Position numbers and translations under genes: made by a program. From positions 858,926 to 922,925 of the forward strand of contig QJPP01007518.1 in NCBI GenBank assembly GCA_003996215.1: 64,000 bases of DNA, in the 5' to 3' direction. The notes under the pieces were generated by a model. It ran no database searches and was not told where the DNA came from. It was given only the letters and a program-made list of their open reading frames with translations. Positions 24,196 to 35,890 of the stretch are shown here, one piece after another; the stretch's first letter is position 1; each line of letters opens with the position of its first letter. This DNA comes from Jaltomata sinuosa. Taxonomy: Eukaryota > Streptophyta > Magnoliopsida > Solanales > Solanaceae.

Positions 24196-24617
24196 TTTCT
24201 TTAGCGTGAATTATTTTCTTTTTTGAAAGCAACAAAGCTAGTAAGTTATAGTATCCTTTGCTTCCTCTTGTTCCTCCTCGTCCTCTTTCTCCTTCTTTGT
24301 AAAAACTCGTAAATCTTCATAATCCATTTGGACTAAAAATAAGCTTAAGTCAATAATTTAATTCACTTTGAAATACGTGTAGATTCACAATAATAATATC
24401 ACAAAGAATTTTTCTTTAGCGTGAATTATTTTCTTTTTCGAAAGCAACAAAGCTAGTAAGTTATAGTATCTTTTGCTTCCTCTTGTTCCTCCTCGTCCTC
24501 CTTCTCCTTCTTTGTAAAATCTCGTAAATCTTCATAATCCATTTGGACTAAAAATAAGCTTAAGTCAATAATTTAATTCACTTTGAAATACGTGTAGATT
24601 CACAATAATAATATCAC
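24196..24617. repeat. Recent tandem duplication, 207 bp with 8-bp spacer
   Basis: The block 24196-24402 (starting TTTCTTTAGCGTGAATTATT) recurs at 24411-24617 with an exact 215-base offset and only about four substitutions. Each copy contains a CCTCTTGTTCCTCCTCGTCC pyrimidine tract. No ORF is present. Confidence 0.93.
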
Positions 24618-24755
24618 CACACAAATAGAAAAGGTGTTTGAATAGTAAAAGTGAAGAGCAAGCAAGGACATACAATAAATGAAGCAAGACCTTAGACAAC
24701 TCATAAGTATTTATTCTACAAGCAGGGCGGATCTATAATAGACAACTATTTTTTT

Positions 24756-25146
24756 AAGATGATGTGGCACCCACATGACAGTCCAACTTGGCAAAGGCCT
24801 TCCACTTCTGCCAATATTGCAGAAGTCCAAACGGATTGCAACAAGAAATTAAACGCCCTCTTGATTCACCTAATGTCCAATGACTTCACTCCATCTTCAT
24901 TACTAGGCAGTGCTATTTTTCCATCTCTCTCTGTAGCCAAATCCAAAGTAACAATCTCTGAGGAAGCACCCGAAATATGACGATGACATCCTTCCCAATG
25001 AAGAGCCCCACCATGTGGGTTTCAGGAGGTAATCTGCTTGTTATGGGTTCCTTAATTTAATGGATATATCCAATTTGGCATCCAAGTGGAAGGCCTTTGC
25101 CAAGTTGGATTGTCACGTGGGCGCCATGTGGGTGCCACATCATCTT
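24756..25146. mobile_element. Long-TIR MITE with a possibly captured gene piece
   Basis: Arms 24756-24810 and 25082-25146 are inverted copies (AAGATGATGTGGCACCCACA...CCAACTTGGCAAAGGCCTTC). The left arm lacks 11 bases (the GCGCCCACGTG segment) present in the right arm. The ~270-base core is less AT-rich than its surroundings and is open in a frame on each strand, as in Pack-type elements that carry host gene fragments. The core is not identified. Confidence 0.8.
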
Positions 25147-25615
25147 AAAAATTAGGTTATTAAGTAGAAGGGTATATGTGGTCCCTTGGACTGACGGCGG
25201 TGGTATTTTTGATACCAAAATAAAATGGAGGGTATATGTGGTCCATTTCGAATAGTTTGAGGGTATTTTTGGCCCTTTTCCAATATCACTTTTACCAAAT
25301 TTTAATTTTTCAAATCAATTTTCCAACAAAAATCTTAGGGTTTTAACAATTGCTCTGCTTCTACAGCAAAATAAAGATAACAATGGTAAGTTTTCTATAT
25401 TTTTATGTTTTTTTCACGTTATCCTCTAATATTGTGTATCATTTGTAGTATTTATTTTAGTTTTTCATATTCTACGTAGTCACATGAGTTTAAAAAATTT
25501 CATGAGTAATGAGTTCTGTCAAACCATTTTTCTTAACTTATTGTTTGTTGACTTCATAATAGGTATGGGTTAATTTGTTGCTTGAAATCTCGCATACCAT
25601 TTTAGTCATAATAGG

Positions 25616-25915
25616 TATTGTGGATGTCTACACTATAACTTCATTAGTGTATAATTAATCCTCCACTACTCCTCACACTATTATGAGTGTAACTCCCTCT
25701 CCCCATAACCTTTTTCCCATAACCTCCATAGTTAATGTCATGTTTATGACAACCTTTAGGATGCCTCTATGAACACTATAAATAGAGGCACAACGATTCA
25801 TATTGGATACACTTGAACATACTTGGAAGAATAAGAAAGTTCTCATCTTTTGTCTCTCTAATTTCTTGTCTATTTCTTGTTCATATTATTAATCTTTTAG
25901 TTTAATTTTACAACA
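25616..25915 (+). repeat. Copia 5' LTR (5' truncated)
   Basis: Matches 30873-31172 with scattered substitutions and one small gap. It contains ACTATAAATAGAGGCAC, a likely TATA box at about 25778-25785. It begins at TATTGTGGATG, after CATAATAGG, a word that also occurs 50 bases upstream. Confidence 0.88.
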
Positions 25916-26247
25916 CGTTATCAGCACGATATGCTAAATTCATTTCCGAGTTCTCATCCCTTTGAATGTCCAAACATCAAAACTTCAATCACTACTGGCA
26001 CAACATTAGTATTCTGTTGCATGGATGCAGTTTGATAGTATTTGAAGTTTGAGGCTTTGGTATGAAATTATTAATACTAGTATTATTATAAGGGGACAGT
26101 GAGATATGTACACCTATATACTATAAGTCCGATTTGTAATATCTACTAGTAATTAGATATGCTTTTTCTGTCATGCCTTCATCTTTAACTTCCCTCTTAA
26201 TTTGCTTGGTGTGATACAGGATGAAAATTAAAGGTAAACATATCAGG

Positions 26248-26251
<4 letters not shown>

Positions 26252-26297
<46 letters not shown>
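26252..26297. repeat. (TA)n microsatellite
   Basis: About 23 TA units inside the copia element. The short Tyr/Ile-rich frame over it is an artefact. Confidence 0.95.
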
Positions 26298-26301
<4 letters not shown>

Positions 26302-27582
26302 TATCTTTCTAATTGGGCAACATAAGTGAACTGATCACTAACCATTTATGGAAGGCAATAAATTCTGTGTTTGACATGTTGTTGGTTAGTAACGTCATTT
26401 TTTCGTAAATTACCTATGTGCAAACATTCTTAGATTGAATGTCTGAAGTGTTGCATGTTGATTTTTTTTGGTTTTTGGAAAACAAAATAAATTCCAACTC
26501 TTATTTCTAGTACAAAATCATGTCTCGTGTTCTATGTAAAATAATACATCATTTTGTGTGAGGTTGTCACTTACTTGATGATGATATCCCCTAAAATATT
26601 AGATATTGTAATTATATATACTAACTATTTTGTCTTAAAGATTTTGCTAAGTTAGGCACCTATTGAACACACAAGTCTAACTTTTTAATGTTCGAGTGAT
26701 TTTCTTTTTACAGAATGTATTGTTCCCTTTATTTTACCAAAATCTTGAGGGTGAATCTCAATATTTTTTTTGGGCCTATTATGTCAATTGATTAAGGATA
26801 AGACGGTGGATTTAAGTTTCATTATATCAAAAGGATAAGACATCGAATTTGAGTCCTGGTGCACCATGACAATAAGGTATTGATTGGGTTTGAGTCTCAT
26901 CGAATTATGGCCAATACGCATTTATATGGGTAAGACATTGGATTTAAGTCCTAATGCATCATAGTGATGGTATAACGATGACTAAGGCAAAATGATGAAC
27001 TTTTGATGAAAAGTCATAGATCCCGCTCAATTAATTTGCTCCATTCTCTTATGTGAATGTGGTAGCATATGTCTGAAAGAAGACAAATGGTTGAATGTAT
27101 GAATATGGGTGTGAAGGGACAAAATAAAAATAGTCATCATTGCGGTAGTTGGGTTCAAATCCCGCCAAATATGGCCAAACATATGAAAAAAACGTCCGAT
27201 TAAAGTACAATTGTGAAGCCTATCACATTGAATATGCTCCATTCCATGAAATGAATGTGGTAGCAATATATGATAAGTCTGAAAGATGACCGAATCACTA
27301 TTATGATTGTACAAATGATTGTGGACGTGAAAAAGGATAAAATATCATCATCTTGATAATAATAATAAAGAAATAACGCTATGGGTTCTCCAAATGGTCC
27401 TTCAGAAGTGAAGGTAATTTTTGCCATCAATTTGGTATGAAAAGTATACATTGGGCACACGATTTTTGTGCGATCTAATTTTGTATAAATCCTCCATCAA
27501 AAGAAAAAATAAAGTGGTGGTACACTTGACTTTTCAAAGTGATGTTGAGGTGGGTCATGTAAATAGACATGACACTTAGCTT

Positions 27583-27638
27583 ACAACAACAACAACAACA
27601 ACAACATACCCAGTGAATTCCCACAAAGTGAATTCCCA
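27583..27638 (-). mobile_element. Very short TS-SINE tail with 14-bp target duplication
   Basis: (CAA)n then CATACCCAGTGAATTCCCACA, the inverse of a TS tail. It is flanked by ATGACACTTAGCTT at 27569-27582 and 27639-27652. It is strongly 5'-truncated and inserted into the copia interior. Confidence 0.85.
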
Positions 27639-28689
27639 ATGACACTTAGCTTCTAATTAAAAATTTGTGAAGCACATACATATGATGATAGTCCATTTCT
27701 TGAAGAGAATGTGACTTGTGATAAGCGTTGAAAATGTCAACCCATTCTTGAAAATGAATTTATCGAATGTGGTAAAAATTATTGTGTAAAGACTTGCTTA
27801 TATATGGTTGGACAAATATCAAAACTCACCTCTACGGAAGGTTTGAGAGAAATGAAAAGAAAATATTTTGATATTAACGGTCATTGGTCAATTACTTTTA
27901 GTATGTCATATATATTATGGTATGTCCTATATATCATGGATTACCAAAAGGTAAAAGCAAGAAATAAGTCTTACACAAATATTGTGGCATATTTTATTAT
28001 GAACTACCAAAGGGCAAAAGAAAGAAATGATTCTTTCATATAAAGGTATTGGTCATGACCAAAAATGAATGTTATTGTGTGGCTACACAAATTTGTCATT
28101 GATTGGGTACATATAATTTTCTCCTTAAAGGAGATGTTCACCATAGGCATGGTGTTTTGAAATATGAGGTAATACTCAAACATTTGATAGCTTCGAAAAA
28201 GCTAATGTGTTACTACACGATGGAATGAAATTGTTCATGATATTGAGATTGTAGTAAGTCACCAAAAGAAACTTTTTAAGTTTCAAGAAGAAAAAAATTA
28301 TTATTGTTTTGAGACTATAAATTATGGAAAGATTTTATATCTTCATATTACTACAATCAAAACGGTTATAAATGTTTATGTGAAAGACTACCGTTTCTCT
28401 CTTATTTGTTGATACAAATATGGGCATGGTGATGAAATCTCATGCGATAGTAAACTAAAAGTTTACAAGAAATATATAAATTGGCATGACCGGTTGACCA
28501 TTCCGGTTCAAATGTGATGCAAAAATAAGTGAGAATTCATGTGGTTATACATTGACGATTCTTCAAAAATTCTCTGTTGCTTGTTCTCACGATAAAATAT
28601 TATATCGGCTAAGATTGGAATTGTACCCCTAAATTTTTGGAACATATAACAAGGTGAATACGGGCCCCTTCACCTGCCATGTGGACCGT

Positions 28690-30500
28690 TTACTATGAAA
28701 TGAGATGCATCTATGGTTGGTCACATGCACTTTGCTATCAACTTGTAATTTAATATTTGCAAGGTTGTTTGCTCAAATTGTTAAATTAAGAGCATGGTTC
28801 CAAACTATAAAAGTTGATAATATTGGTTGGTTTAGCAGAAATTGTGTGCCTCCAATTATAGCTAAACTGTTGGTTATGAAAATAAATCTCTCAAAAGAAA
28901 ATTTGGTATGAGATGTGTGTAGCAACACTTGTATGCATCAAGCCAATAAAGTTCTCCTACATTGTTGGTTCAGGGTCAGGAGCCAAATAATTCCATCTAA
29001 AAATTTGAATGTGCGGTATTTAATTGCTCTACGACACACAAAGATGGATCCCCAAATAAGATTGGGGTGAATGTTAGATTTTCTAACATTAGGGGAGATA
29101 TGATTAACAACTGAAATGGACGATGAATTATCTAGATCCTCATAAAAAAATGTGAACTTGAAGTTCAAGAGATAATTCAGTTGCAAAATATTGCAAATTA
29201 ATTGATAGACATATTTGCTGACCCTATGCTATAATTCAGTTGTAAATGCTCCAATGAGAAGTCCTTGAAGGACAGGGTCTATGGCATGCCTGAAGCGTGA
29301 TAGACTAATTGATTCCAAAGGTAAAACTCCTTGAAGAAGGAGAGGAGAAAGTGATAAAAATGGTCATAGTAATGAGGCAAGTGCTTTAAAAGAGCACCAT
29401 GACATAACTCTTCATAAAACCTTGACAAAGGTTCAGGTACCTGAAAATGATGAAAGAGAAGAGATCGATCTTGATATGTTATGTCGTAATGGAATCGATA
29501 TCAAATGACCGTCGACGATATCTTTGATATAATGTAGCGCTCACCATTATAAATGGTAATGAGGATCTTGAATTTAGATCTGTCAAACAGTATGGACAGA
29601 TAAATTATTAGCCAGATAAAATACGCAATTCAAGTATATTTTACTTCACTTGATAAGTGATGGTCTGGACTTAGTCTTTAGACTAAAGTATAATGCCAGT
29701 GGGGTACAAATGAATTATTATACGAAATGTAAAATTGTAAGATATAAAGTACGTCTTGTGCCTTGAGGCATAAAGATTTTTCGCAAAAGTCCTAGCATTA
29801 TTGTTTGGAGATGTATTCTCCTGTTGGTGGATGCAATGAGGTTTCTTTCAATCTAGCAATAGATGAAAAACTTGAATGCGTATAAAGAATGGTTGTTATG
29901 TCTAGCTAGACGGTAAAGATTGTATGGAAATCCTTGAAGGATTCAAAAAGTTTTAAAGTGATTTCATTGAGTACCCCAATGATTGTGATATCACTAGAAA
30001 TAAAGCAAGATCAATTTTGATCTCATAAAAATGGTTAGAAAGTACCATGTCTTAGTGCAATTGGTACACTTATATATCCTGCTATCTATACATGAAATAA
30101 TATTTTTGATATGCAGGAAAGACATAATTTCACTTTTATGTGAAAATATTTGAGCGAAATTAGAAATTGGTATAGATGATTATTTCTAACCAATATTGTC
30201 AAAAGTTTGTTGGATATGAAAATGCAGGAGATTATTTGATCTACAAAACGTTTGATCATACGGAAGTTCTCTATTTACATGTGAGGTCATTGCCATATTA
30301 TTATATTCAACAAGACAGTCAATGATTGACATTTATTCAAGTCAAGTAAAGCTACTAGCAACGTATAAAGCAAGTGACTCTACACATGAGAAGTTGTGTG
30401 ATTTTCTTTGAGATTAAGGTTGCAATACTATATGAAATGATGTTTCTTACATAGCTTAATTGAAAGAAGAATATAGAGAAGAGGACAAAACAAAGTATAT
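28690..30500 (+). pseudogene. Copia pol remnant (integrase, RT, RNase H)
   Basis: Plus-strand reading gives eroded landmarks. LVQGQEPN with NSI...FECAVF at about 28970-29030 corresponds to the integrase C-terminal LVFGQEPNISHLRIFGCAVY region. IGVNVRF...NIRG follows. A KYKVRLVP-like stretch near 29740 and CMEILEGF-like near 29930 correspond to RT. Stop codons interrupt every block, so no product is possible. Gag, expected upstream of 28 kb, is only vaguely traceable. Confidence 0.7.
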
Positions 30501-30831
30501 TTCAGCAAAGGACTATTTTGCTCGATTTTGGTGGAATATTTGATGGAGGCATTGTTGATCCCAACACTTTGAGAAGCTGGATTGGAATGTATTATCTACA
30601 AGATTAAGTGATGTCTTTGTCAGGGGAGTAAATACGTGCTGCACTCTTTTTTCCTTGGCCTAGGTTTTGTTCCAATGAATTTTCCTGGCAAAGTTTTTAA
30701 CGAGGTAGCAAATAACGCGTATTACAAGATATGTGTACTCTTTTTCCTTCACTAGGATTTTTTCCCACAGGGTTTTTCCTAGTAAGGTTTTAACGAGGCA
30801 CATTATCTATCAATGGACATCCAAGGGGGAG

Positions 30832-31172
30832 TGTTGTAAATAATTGTGTTACCACACAATGTTGTCATCTTGTATTGTGGATGTCCACACTATAACTCCA
30901 TTAGTGTACAGTTAATCATCCACTACTCCACACACTATTATGAGTGTAACTCCCTCTCCCCATAACCTTTTTCCCATAACCTCCATAGTTAATGTCATGT
31001 TTATGACAACCTTTAGGATGCCTCTATGAACACTATAAATAGAGGCACAACGATTCATATTGGATACACTTGAACATACTTGGAAGAATAAGAAAGTTCT
31101 CATAGTTTGTCTCTCTAATTTCTTGTCTGTTTCTTGTTCATATTATTACTCTTTTAATTTAGTTTTACAACA
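30832..31172 (+). repeat. Copia 3' LTR (complete)
   Basis: 341 bp with TG...CA ends and a 9-base terminal inverted repeat (TGTTGTAAA/TTTACAACA). It carries the same TATAAATAG signal as the 5' copy. The preceding AAGGGGGAG is the polypurine tract. Confidence 0.9.
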
Positions 31173-32120
31173 TTATTCATTATATTTCTTGGATAAAATT
31201 TTGGGAGTTTAGAAATAAAGGAGGAGCTTTCACCATAAATATACCATATTTAGGTTAGTAATTTAGTGGATGTTTTAACAGATCTAGTCCATAAAGCACT
31301 CATTAAACTTCTCATCTTCATGAAAATCATAAATTTCTCCAAAAAAAATAAGTCTCAAAAACACAATTTTTTTTAAATGGGCTCAACCCCTTTTTTAGCC
31401 CAATCTTATAAAATCACGAGCTGAGATGGGCTAGATTAAATCAACGAGCCTAATTCATAGTGACTGACTCTAGTTATCATTAAGTGCAAGCCCATAGACG
31501 AAAATTGATGTAAAAACCATGTGAATGGTACCACCTTCTTCCCACCATCAGCAGCCAACTATGGCCAACTCTATTATTTAGACCTAATAATTGCATTTAA
31601 ACAATTATTTTATACTAGTTGAGAGGAAAACGTTCAAATCGTTTAGTACTAATTTTACTAATCTTTTATTTTGTATGTTTTAATTTATTTAACCTATTTT
31701 TTTAGTCCCCTTTTAAGAAAATAATTCTTTTTTTTTAGCAATTGTGTAATTTTAACTTTTCATTTTTAAGATCACAAAATTAAAGGTCATTTTGATACAT
31801 TTGACATATTTTTAATTTAATGAGTCTATCCAATAACCTACTATACTGATTGACCACCTTTTTGTCGGTGATTAGGATATCATCACCAAGAAAGGCATAA
31901 TAACAAATGAACATTTATTTATTTTTTTAAAAAAATCTTAAACTTTGCCAAGTCAAAATAAACCAAACAAATTGAAATGAAGAAAATATTAGTTAAGATC
32001 AACGTAACATATCCAACGAAAATATTTTCTGGTTAATTATTTGATATTCAGAATTCAATCAGATTTTATATGGTTATTTAAGGAGAAAGCTCTTCCTACT
32101 GAATTTTCTTTACTCCAAGG
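31173..32120. other. Intergenic, nothing firmly recognised
   Basis: AT-rich. A weak MITE-like span at about 31645-31985 ends with AGTCAAAATAAACCAAAC, echoing the edge of the element at 23370-23612. No gene is seen. Confidence 0.4.
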
Positions 32121-32436
32121 TTTGAAAATCGGGTGAAAATCATTTACACCCCTAACTTTGCTTTATAAATCAAACACCCTCCTCAACTTTGAACAATAAT
32201 CATTATCCCCCCTTTATCCTATGCAATGTCTATTTTACCCTTAACATTTTTTATTTTTTATTTATGTAATATCTTTATATATATATATATTTATTTATTT
32301 ATTTTCTTAACCTTGGTATTTACCATTTTTAGTTAAATTCATTAACATTATTAATAAAATAATCCTTTTACAAACTAATCACAAAATCTAATACTATTTT
32401 TTTATTATTGATATTTTTATATTATATGCATTAAGT

Positions 32437-32708
32437 GGGTGTTTGGTCATGAAAAAAAAATCACTTTATTTAAAAGATTTGGAGTTGGAGTTGTGTTTGG
32501 CCATACCTTTTTTTGAAAGACTTTTTAGAATTCTAAATGTTAAATACAACTAAAAAGTGAAAAAAGTATTTAGGTGTTTTCACTTTTTCAAATACAATTT
32601 CGAGTTGTATTTGAATTTTTTATGGCCAAACAATTTTTTTTTTTGAATAATTTAAAGTGAAATATTTTTTTGAAAAATAGTGAAAAATCCTTATGGCCAA
32701 ACGGGCAT
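32437..32708. mobile_element. Nested MITE (TGTTTGGTCATG / ATGGCCAAACGG termini)
   Basis: Imperfect inverted ends GGGTGTTTGGTCATGA and TATGGCCAAACGGGC flank an AT-rich core with GAGTTGGAGTTGTGTTTGGCC. It sits inside the Mutator-like element. The target duplication is unclear. Confidence 0.7.
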
Positions 32709-32856
32709 GTATGTATATATGTAATTATGTATATAGATGCATGTTTTTTTAGTTCTTTCTGTTATTCTCTAATGTCTATATAGATAAACGAGTTTTGGTT
32801 GTCAATAATAAAATATTTTTTAAATTATAATTTAAAATTTATAAACAACAATCATT

Positions 32857-32858
<2 letters not shown>

Positions 32859-32939
<81 letters not shown>
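32859..32939. repeat. (CA)n(TA)n compound microsatellite
   Basis: About 16 CA units run directly into about 24 TA units. Confidence 0.96.
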
Positions 32940-32942
<3 letters not shown>

Positions 32943-33984
32943 TTGAAATATATTTATAAAGTTATAATTACCTGTTATTTTTACTTGTAAAATTAGATAT
33001 TAAAGTTTTGATTATTATTAATATTTTTATTTTATTTTGCTCATTTATTTCATTATGAAATGTCATTATCTTACATACTCAATTAGTATTTTTCACTTTT
33101 CTTTCTTCATCTAAGAAATAATATATATATTTTTTATACAACATATGTTATATAGATTTTAAAAAATAAGAATTGTGATTACAAAAAAGTTTTTATAAAA
33201 AAAGATATAAAGCTTGATAATACAAGGACAAAATAGGCATTTAAAAAATCTAATTAGGATAAGGGGGAAGAATGATTATTGTTCAAAGTTGAGGAGGGTG
33301 TTTGATTTTTAAAGCAAAGTTCGGGGGTGTAAACGATTTTCACCCTTTGAAAATCTCATTCATCCAACCATATTTCATATTTTTTGAGAGAAAAGACATA
33401 AAATACACCCCCGAATTTGTCTTGAAAAGTCGATTTCACACTCAAATTAATCTGGTGACATATTACACACCTATACATATTAAAAGTGAATTTAATACCA
33501 CCCTGAGACATATAACACACCACTCTCACAATATGTGGTGTTTTACACTCGCCGCCACGTCAGCACCATGTCAGAAATTATAATTTTTTTCTTTATTTAT
33601 TAATTTTTCTTTTGTTAATTATATTTACACTCATTAATCCCTAATTAACTATTAAAATCCTCCAATAATTATATCTTCTTCATCACTAAACCACATCCAC
33701 TCCATCTCTCATCTTACCGGAAAAATCATATCAGGGCACTATCATCACCAATTCTTTGCTATTCACCACCAACATATCACCTTCAATTCTTGTTGACACC
33801 TAATTTTGTCCCATCTTTCTTCCCGATTAATTCTTTATGCTTCAAATAATGCATACAAGTTATTTTATTTTTATTTTAATTAGAAATCTATGTAATGCTA
33901 TCGTCCTTATTTTTGTGAAGATATCACTATAGTTCTACTACTATTACTATTATTACTTTATTATTGTTATTTAGCAAAGGACAG

Positions 33985-34160
33985 AGACCGTCACCATCTT
34001 GACGGTCGATGCGACGGACCGTCACACATGTGATGGACCGTCGCTCAGACCGTCACGTTGAGACAGTGGCGTTACCTTCTTTGCTGCCATGGTGCGACGG
34101 TGGGGGTGACGGGCCGTCACACGTGTGACGGTCCGTCACTCAAACCGTCACTTTTAGGCA
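33985..34160. repeat. Palindromic GACGG/CCGTC repeat cluster A
   Basis: Repeated words GACGGACCGTCAC, ACCGTCAC and GGTGCGACGGTGGGGGTGAC. The core at 34106-34139 is a near-perfect palindrome centred on CACGTG. The same cluster is in the 3' LTR at 49046-49221. Confidence 0.92.
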
Positions 34161-34993
34161 GAATCTTTTTTGTTCGTGTTTTCTTCCGTTTTCGTATTCG
34201 CTTGCACTTCCTACAAATACTTCCTTTGATTTTCTAACTTTTATAAGTGTTATCGTAATTCCTACGATATTGACTTTCGCCTAATATTTTTATAATTATC
34301 GTTTAATCATAATTAAGTTATTTATTGGAATACGTTTTAATCCACGTGGATGCCACGTAAGCGCCACGTAAGCGCCCAACGGTCATAAACACACTTTTCC
34401 CACACTTTCCACACACCTAGCCTCTTCTCCGCCACGTGTCGCTCTTTTATTGGTTGGTCAAACTCATCCCAAAATCCAACTCACCCCATTTTGCTTGAAC
34501 TACCTGAAATACCCTCACTTAAGCTACCTAAAATACCTAACATACCCTTTGAAACCCTAAAGCATGCTTGGTTTGCACCAGCCGCTCCTCACTCTCTCCT
34601 TTCCCTTTCCATCGTTTCTCTTCCTCTGCACCATGGCAGAGGAGTCTTTTGGCTTTTTCCTCCATTTGTGACAAAGTTCATCCAGCCAAGCTAATCTCAA
34701 AAAGCTTGCATGCTCCATTCCGAGCAAAGCAATCCCTCTCTCCGTCCTTTCTTGGCATGGACATAAAGAGACTTCCCATTTTTATACCAAAATCTTTGAG
34801 AATCCTCTGGTACCAAGAGGAGTTGCACCATTTTGAGGAGAACTTTAATTCACCTTGGCAAAAACGTGGCCATGGCAGAAAAAATCAGAGGCCAAAAACG
34901 TGTAAGTTTGTCACAACTCTCTAAAAGTTTCAAACTCAAAATCTCACCCAAGTTCCCGCCCAAAAATCTCCCCATGAACCCTAGCTTAGCCCC

Positions 34994-35001
34994 TATAAAT
35001 A
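34994..35001 (+). promoter_or_regulatory. Putative LTR TATA box
   Basis: CCCCTATAAATACCAAGGG stands in a GC-richer context. About 30 bases downstream, near 35025, is a plausible transcription start. An identical copy lies at 50055-50062 in the 3' LTR. Confidence 0.55.
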
Positions 35002-35624
35002 CCAAGGGTTGGAGAGCATTTTGCCATGAGTTTTTCAGCTATCAAAAACAACCATAAAGTTTTTCTTTTTTTGAACTACTCCTTGGATTTTGTATCTTGT
35101 GCTAGAATTCTCGTAGCATCTGTTGGTTTTAGTCGAGTTTCGAGTGTGGATTCGTGGTCAAGAACGCCTTAGTTCGCTGCTCCACACAAGGTCAGCATCC
35201 GTCCCCTCCTACCCTTTTATTTTTATTCCAAGAAATATATGTATAAGTGTTCTTGCATAATTTATGTGTAATGTTTCGTGTTGGTCCGTTTTTTTTTATC
35301 TTCAGCTTTTTCACAAGAAAATAAGCATGTAAATGGATTAGTTAGGACCATAAAAGATTGGCTATAGTCTGTTAAGAATGAAGTTTGTCGAATCTGCGAT
35401 TTAACTATGTTGTTCACTCTTTTGTTTGTCTCTTTTTTTGGTAAGAATTTGCTTGCTTAAGAAGATTATTTGCCATGATTAGTTTTTTTTTACTTAGTTT
35501 AGCTATAAAGATATAATAAAAGTGATGTTAAAAAGACGTATTATGTTTAGCTCCGAATCATGTTTCATCGAGGTGATTATGGTGTTGAAGTCCTTTTAAT
35601 GTAAAAAGAATGCATGGGCACACA

Positions 35625-35890
35625 GACCATCTTGACGGTCGATGTGACGGACCGTCGCACATGTGACGGACCGTCACTCAGACCGTCACGTTGAGACAGT
35701 GGCATTACCTTCTTGACTGCCATGTTGCGACGGTGGGGGTGACGGGTCGTCACACATGTGACGGACCGTCACTCAAACCGTCACGTTGAGGCAGTGGCGT
35801 TGCCTTCCTTGGCTGCCATGGTGCGACGGTGGGGGTGACGGGCCGTCACACATGTGACGGACCGTCACTCAAACCGTCATTCTTAGGCAG
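35625..35890. repeat. Palindromic GACGG/CCGTC repeat cluster B
   Basis: Three further units of the module seen in cluster A, about 85-90 bases apart, each with GACGGTGGGGGTGACGGG, then CACATGTGACGGACCGTCAC. The 3' LTR copy is at 50686-50951. Confidence 0.92.

Larger units (their letters stand above)
25616..31172 (+). mobile_element. Degenerate Ty1/copia LTR retrotransposon
   Basis: LTRs are at 25616-25915 (5' end truncated by 41 bases) and 30832-31172 (341 bp, TGTTGTAAA...TTTACAACA). A polypurine tract AAGGGGGAG directly precedes the 3' LTR, and the 5' LTR is followed by CGTTATCAGCACGA, a primer-binding-type sequence. The 4.9-kb interior contains decayed integrase and reverse transcriptase reading with many stops. 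The element includes an (AT)n run and a truncated SINE. No matching target duplication survives because the 5' end is damaged. Confidence 0.88.
32131..33345. mobile_element. Mutator-like non-autonomous element with 10-bp TSD
   Basis: Begins GGGTGAAAATCATTTACACC and ends with its inverted copy. The terminal inverted repeats match for about 115 bases. TTTGAAAATC at 32121-32130 and 33346-33355 is a perfect 10-bp direct repeat, in the range of Mutator target duplications (9-11 bp). The interior has no transposase, a nested MITE and a microsatellite. Confidence 0.92.

Noticed and set aside
27140..27170. GGTTCAAATCCCGCC word resembling a tRNA B box
   Set aside because: No A box at the right distance and no cloverleaf could be drawn; probably chance or an old SINE trace in the copia element.
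34491..35057. Three overlapping small frames inside the Ogre LTR
   Set aside because: They recur identically in the 3' LTR (49552-50118), overlap in different frames and have no motif; they are LTR noncoding DNA.
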